Shown: positions 42,045-43,756 of the stretch, piece after piece | How the letters are laid out: every line of letters begins with the position of its first letter | Position numbering within the stretch: the first letter of the stretch is position 1 | NCBI RefSeq assembly: GCF_007786475.1 | Contig: NZ_VNJJ01000024.1 | Coordinates: 1 to 43,756 of the forward strand | Length of the DNA stretch: 43,756 nt | Origin: Cohnella terricola | GTDB lineage: Bacteria; Bacillota; Bacilli; Paenibacillales; Paenibacillaceae | Direction: 5' to 3' | Translations under genes and position numbers: made by a program | The notes under the pieces: model-generated | Told to the model about the DNA's origin: nothing | The model's input: the letters and a program-made list of their open reading frames with translations, nothing else | Database searches by the model: none

Positions 42045-42763
42045 CTCGTTTCCTCCTACGCAATTATTAGCTAACTATTTCTTTGAGGCTCTAAGGTTAC
42101 GGACCAATATTCGTTCCTCCCAATTATCGTACAGAATTCGACAATTGCACCCTCACTCCACCACAATTTATGTCGATTTTCTCCTACTATTTTATCATAG
42201 TAGATGGGACCACTTGGGAATTACAAAGAAAACTTTAAGTTCGCGCTTACAACAACACACTTGATGGTGAATGTTTTGACAACTACTATTATAAAATGGA
42301 AAATAAAGCCAGAAAGGCGCAGACCTGTTTTGAGGAATTAATTACATTGAGTCGATTAAGAAGCTAGCGGAAAGAACAAAAAAAGGGTCAACAGCGTCAA
42401 GTAATGCCCCAACGCCATGACCACATTTTTTCCTCCGATTAAGAACGATCCCTAACCCGAGCCGGGCAAAGAAACCCCAATATTTTCGAGATTTCGCCCT
42501 ACTTGTGATATGGATCGTCGCGCAGTCTGTCATGCTAGGTTTTAGTTCTTAGAGAACTCGATTAGAGCTTAATTCCCTTCATTCTACTTGAACACTTATC
42601 CTGAATAGAAGGAAGAGGCGCATGAGTAGCGCCTCTTCACTTAGAAAATATTGAAAATGGTATGTTTCCGGAAATACGCGTACACTTCCTTGCTCCTGAT
42701 CGCCTTGCCAATAGCTGCTAACAGTCTGTCGTTCGCGACCGAGCAGTTGACCGATTTCCGTTG
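42045..42763. other. Intergenic region with palindrome, hairpin and coding relics
   Basis: No intact gene is supported. A palindrome CTACTAT/ATAGTAG (42184-42203) lies 140 bp upstream of the surface-protein start. On the minus strand near 42590-42760 a frame reads SLATEIGQLLGRERQTVSSY, then GSVRVFPETYHFQYFLSEEA; it looks like protein but has no start and no family that I recognise. The 63-codon frame at 42342-42533 lacks a ribosome site. Confidence 0.4.
42612..42638 (-). terminator. Terminator-like hairpin downstream of the epimerase gene
   Basis: GAAGAGGCGC and GCGCCTCTTC pair perfectly around a 7-base loop. The minus strand continues CTTCTATTC, a modest T-rich tail. It is about 125 bp beyond the epimerase stop, after the coding relic. 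Confidence 0.55.
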
Positions 42764-43645
42764 CTAAACTGATTTCAATGCAAGCATTCTTTTTTTCGGC
42801 CTTGTCGTCATGACGGATTCGTGTCCAAGCTCCTCTTTGATTTTCTCCATAGCAAACAATGGCTTATGCTCATTCCCTGGCTGCTCATAATAGCTAAAAT
42901 CAAACTCTTCAAGCCTAGCTTCCCCCAAAGCAGCACGTAATTTCGCAATAACCGGAACGTCGCAAGTAGCGTCTGGTCCGACAACATTGTAAACGCGTAC
43001 ACCTTTATGGTTGGAGCTTTCTAACGATTTTTCGATGGCATTAACCACATCGCTTGCAAGCACATGTGTTAATTGTGTAATTGGTAAAGATAACGCAGTA
43101 TGAATGTCAACTTCTTCCGGTGACCAAGTTCCATCAGGTGCGATGCTTCCAAATCTCAAGTGGATAAAATCGGCATCCGCATATTTACGGCTGAAGTATC
43201 GCGTTAGGTCCTCCACCATGGCCTTACTTAATCCGTATGCATCCGTTGCCAAACAAGGATGATCATCAGCGATAGGGAAGCTTAAGGGAAGAAACTCTGG
43301 GTCCAGACAACCAACCGCTGCGATTGAACTAGCCATGACGAATTTTCGGCATCCACGGTCAAGCAAGTAACGGAGTAGCCTTCTTGTTCCGAGTAAGTTG
43401 ACGGAAAGCCCTTCCTCCTCACTGCATCCGCCTGTAACTGCGGCGAGATGTACAACAGATGTAATCTCATACTTATCGAGCTGACGCAAATCTTCGAAGC
43501 TGTCGAACGTCCCCTTCACAAAAGGCACATCACTATTCGGTTTATTTCTAGACATACACAGAACATCATACTGCTTGGCAAGTCGCTCTATCAAACGAGC
43601 CCCCAAAAAACCACTCGCTCCAGTAATTAATATTGGAGTTGTCAA
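42764..43645 (-). CDS. NAD-dependent epimerase/dehydratase (extended SDR)
   Basis: The protein has 293 residues. The Rossmann motif TGASGFLG is at 8-15, HLAAVTG near 67-73, S in MASSIAAVG, and the catalytic Y-x3-K reads YGLSK. The C-terminal part includes VRVYNVVGPDATCDVP. It acts on nucleotide sugars or similar hydroxy substrates; which one is unknown. The only in-frame start is TTG at 43645, preceded by a T-run and no ribosome site, so either translation is weak or the 5' end has been altered. Its neighbours give no pathway hint. Confidence 0.8.
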   Translation of the reverse strand: MTTPILITGASGFLGARLIERLAKQYDVLCMSRNKPNSDVPFVKGTFDSFEDLRQLDKYEITSVVHLAAVTGGCSEEEGLSVNLLGTRRLLRYLLDRGCRKFVMASSIAAVGCLDPEFLPLSFPIADDHPCLATDAYGLSKAMVEDLTRYFSRKYADADFIHLRFGSIAPDGTWSPEEVDIHTALSLPITQLTHVLASDVVNAIEKSLESSNHKGVRVYNVVGPDATCDVPVIAKLRAALGEARLEEFDFSYYEQPGNEHKPLFAMEKIKEELGHESVMTTRPKKRMLALKSV

Positions 43646-43756
43646 AAAAAGTGCAGTTTGAAAACACCCTCATACAGAAATCCCGTTGCTAAGCTGCTTG
43701 TGACAGCATTCTTTCGCGATAAATAGCAGGGGGCCAGCCCCCTGGATTAGAGGTGT
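43646..43756. other. Window edge upstream of the epimerase, no gene seen
   Basis: This segment contains a perfect hairpin CAGGGGG/CCCCCTG (43727-43744). It also contains a stretch (CCGTTGCTAAGCTG then GCATTCTTT) loosely resembling 42749-42790 at the other end of the epimerase gene. Confidence 0.3.

Noticed and set aside
42342..42533. 63-codon minus-strand frame with a hydrophobic centre
   Set aside because: No ribosome site, no family recognised, and surrounded by decayed sequence; kept only as part of the intergenic note.

Overview
The window looks like a chromosomal segment of a Paenibacillus-type Firmicute. The support is strong AGGAGG ribosome sites, frequent GTG/TTG starts, SLH-anchored surface proteins, an LplB/LplC-type sugar ABC transporter without its own ATPase, and several GntR, AraC, TetR and WYL regulators. 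Base composition is a mosaic: the 6-10 kb block is AT-rich, the glycosidase block at 15.4-24.6 kb is clearly GC-richer, and the rest is intermediate. No rRNA, tRNA, CRISPR array or intact transposase was seen.

Layout. 0-5.5 kb: small membrane protein, MocR-type regulator divergent from an EamA exporter, an LSm-like small membrane protein, a Gly/Phe/Pro-repeat protein, and a TetR regulator divergent from a RibD_C/DHFR-like reductase. 5.7-10.1 kb: the most unusual part, four unrelated AT-rich genes all on the minus strand, each followed by a 146-191 bp element of one conserved multi-arm fold. The elements are bounded by heptamers resembling integron R'' (RYYYAAC) and R' (GTTRRRY) boxes. This reads as an integron-like gene-cassette array with no integrase in the window. 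Cargo includes a DUF4365 nuclease-like protein and a HEPN-like protein. 10.4-15.4 kb: a DUF1835 pseudogene, an MFS drug exporter, a WYL regulator, an SDR protein lacking the catalytic Tyr, a GNAT acetyltransferase and a DUF2167 gene remnant.

15.4-30.3 kb is a glycan-utilisation locus. It holds GH95, GH3 and GH38 glycosidases with an embedded AraC regulator, a divergent GntR/LacI-type sugar sensor, and a permease-permease-lipoprotein ABC importer. The importer would bring in oligosaccharides that the glycosidases, none with a visible signal peptide, trim inside the cell. The GH95 end abuts a truncated DUF2167 gene, suggesting the block was inserted there. 30.4-31.7 kb is a decayed secreted-protein gene with one nonsense and one frameshift mutation.

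31.9-37.2 kb looks like a cell-envelope response group: DedA, a beta-lactamase-fold protein with SLH-like repeats, a histidine kinase fused in frame to its NarL/LuxR response regulator, and a membrane Sensor-domain protein. The same 11-mer, in the same orientation, lies upstream of the beta-lactamase-like gene and of the sensor/kinase operon, making it a candidate operator. 37.4-42.0 kb encodes a 1536-residue SLH surface protein with DUF11-like and SdrD_B-type repeats, two of them a fresh 360-bp duplication. The window ends with an NAD-dependent epimerase.
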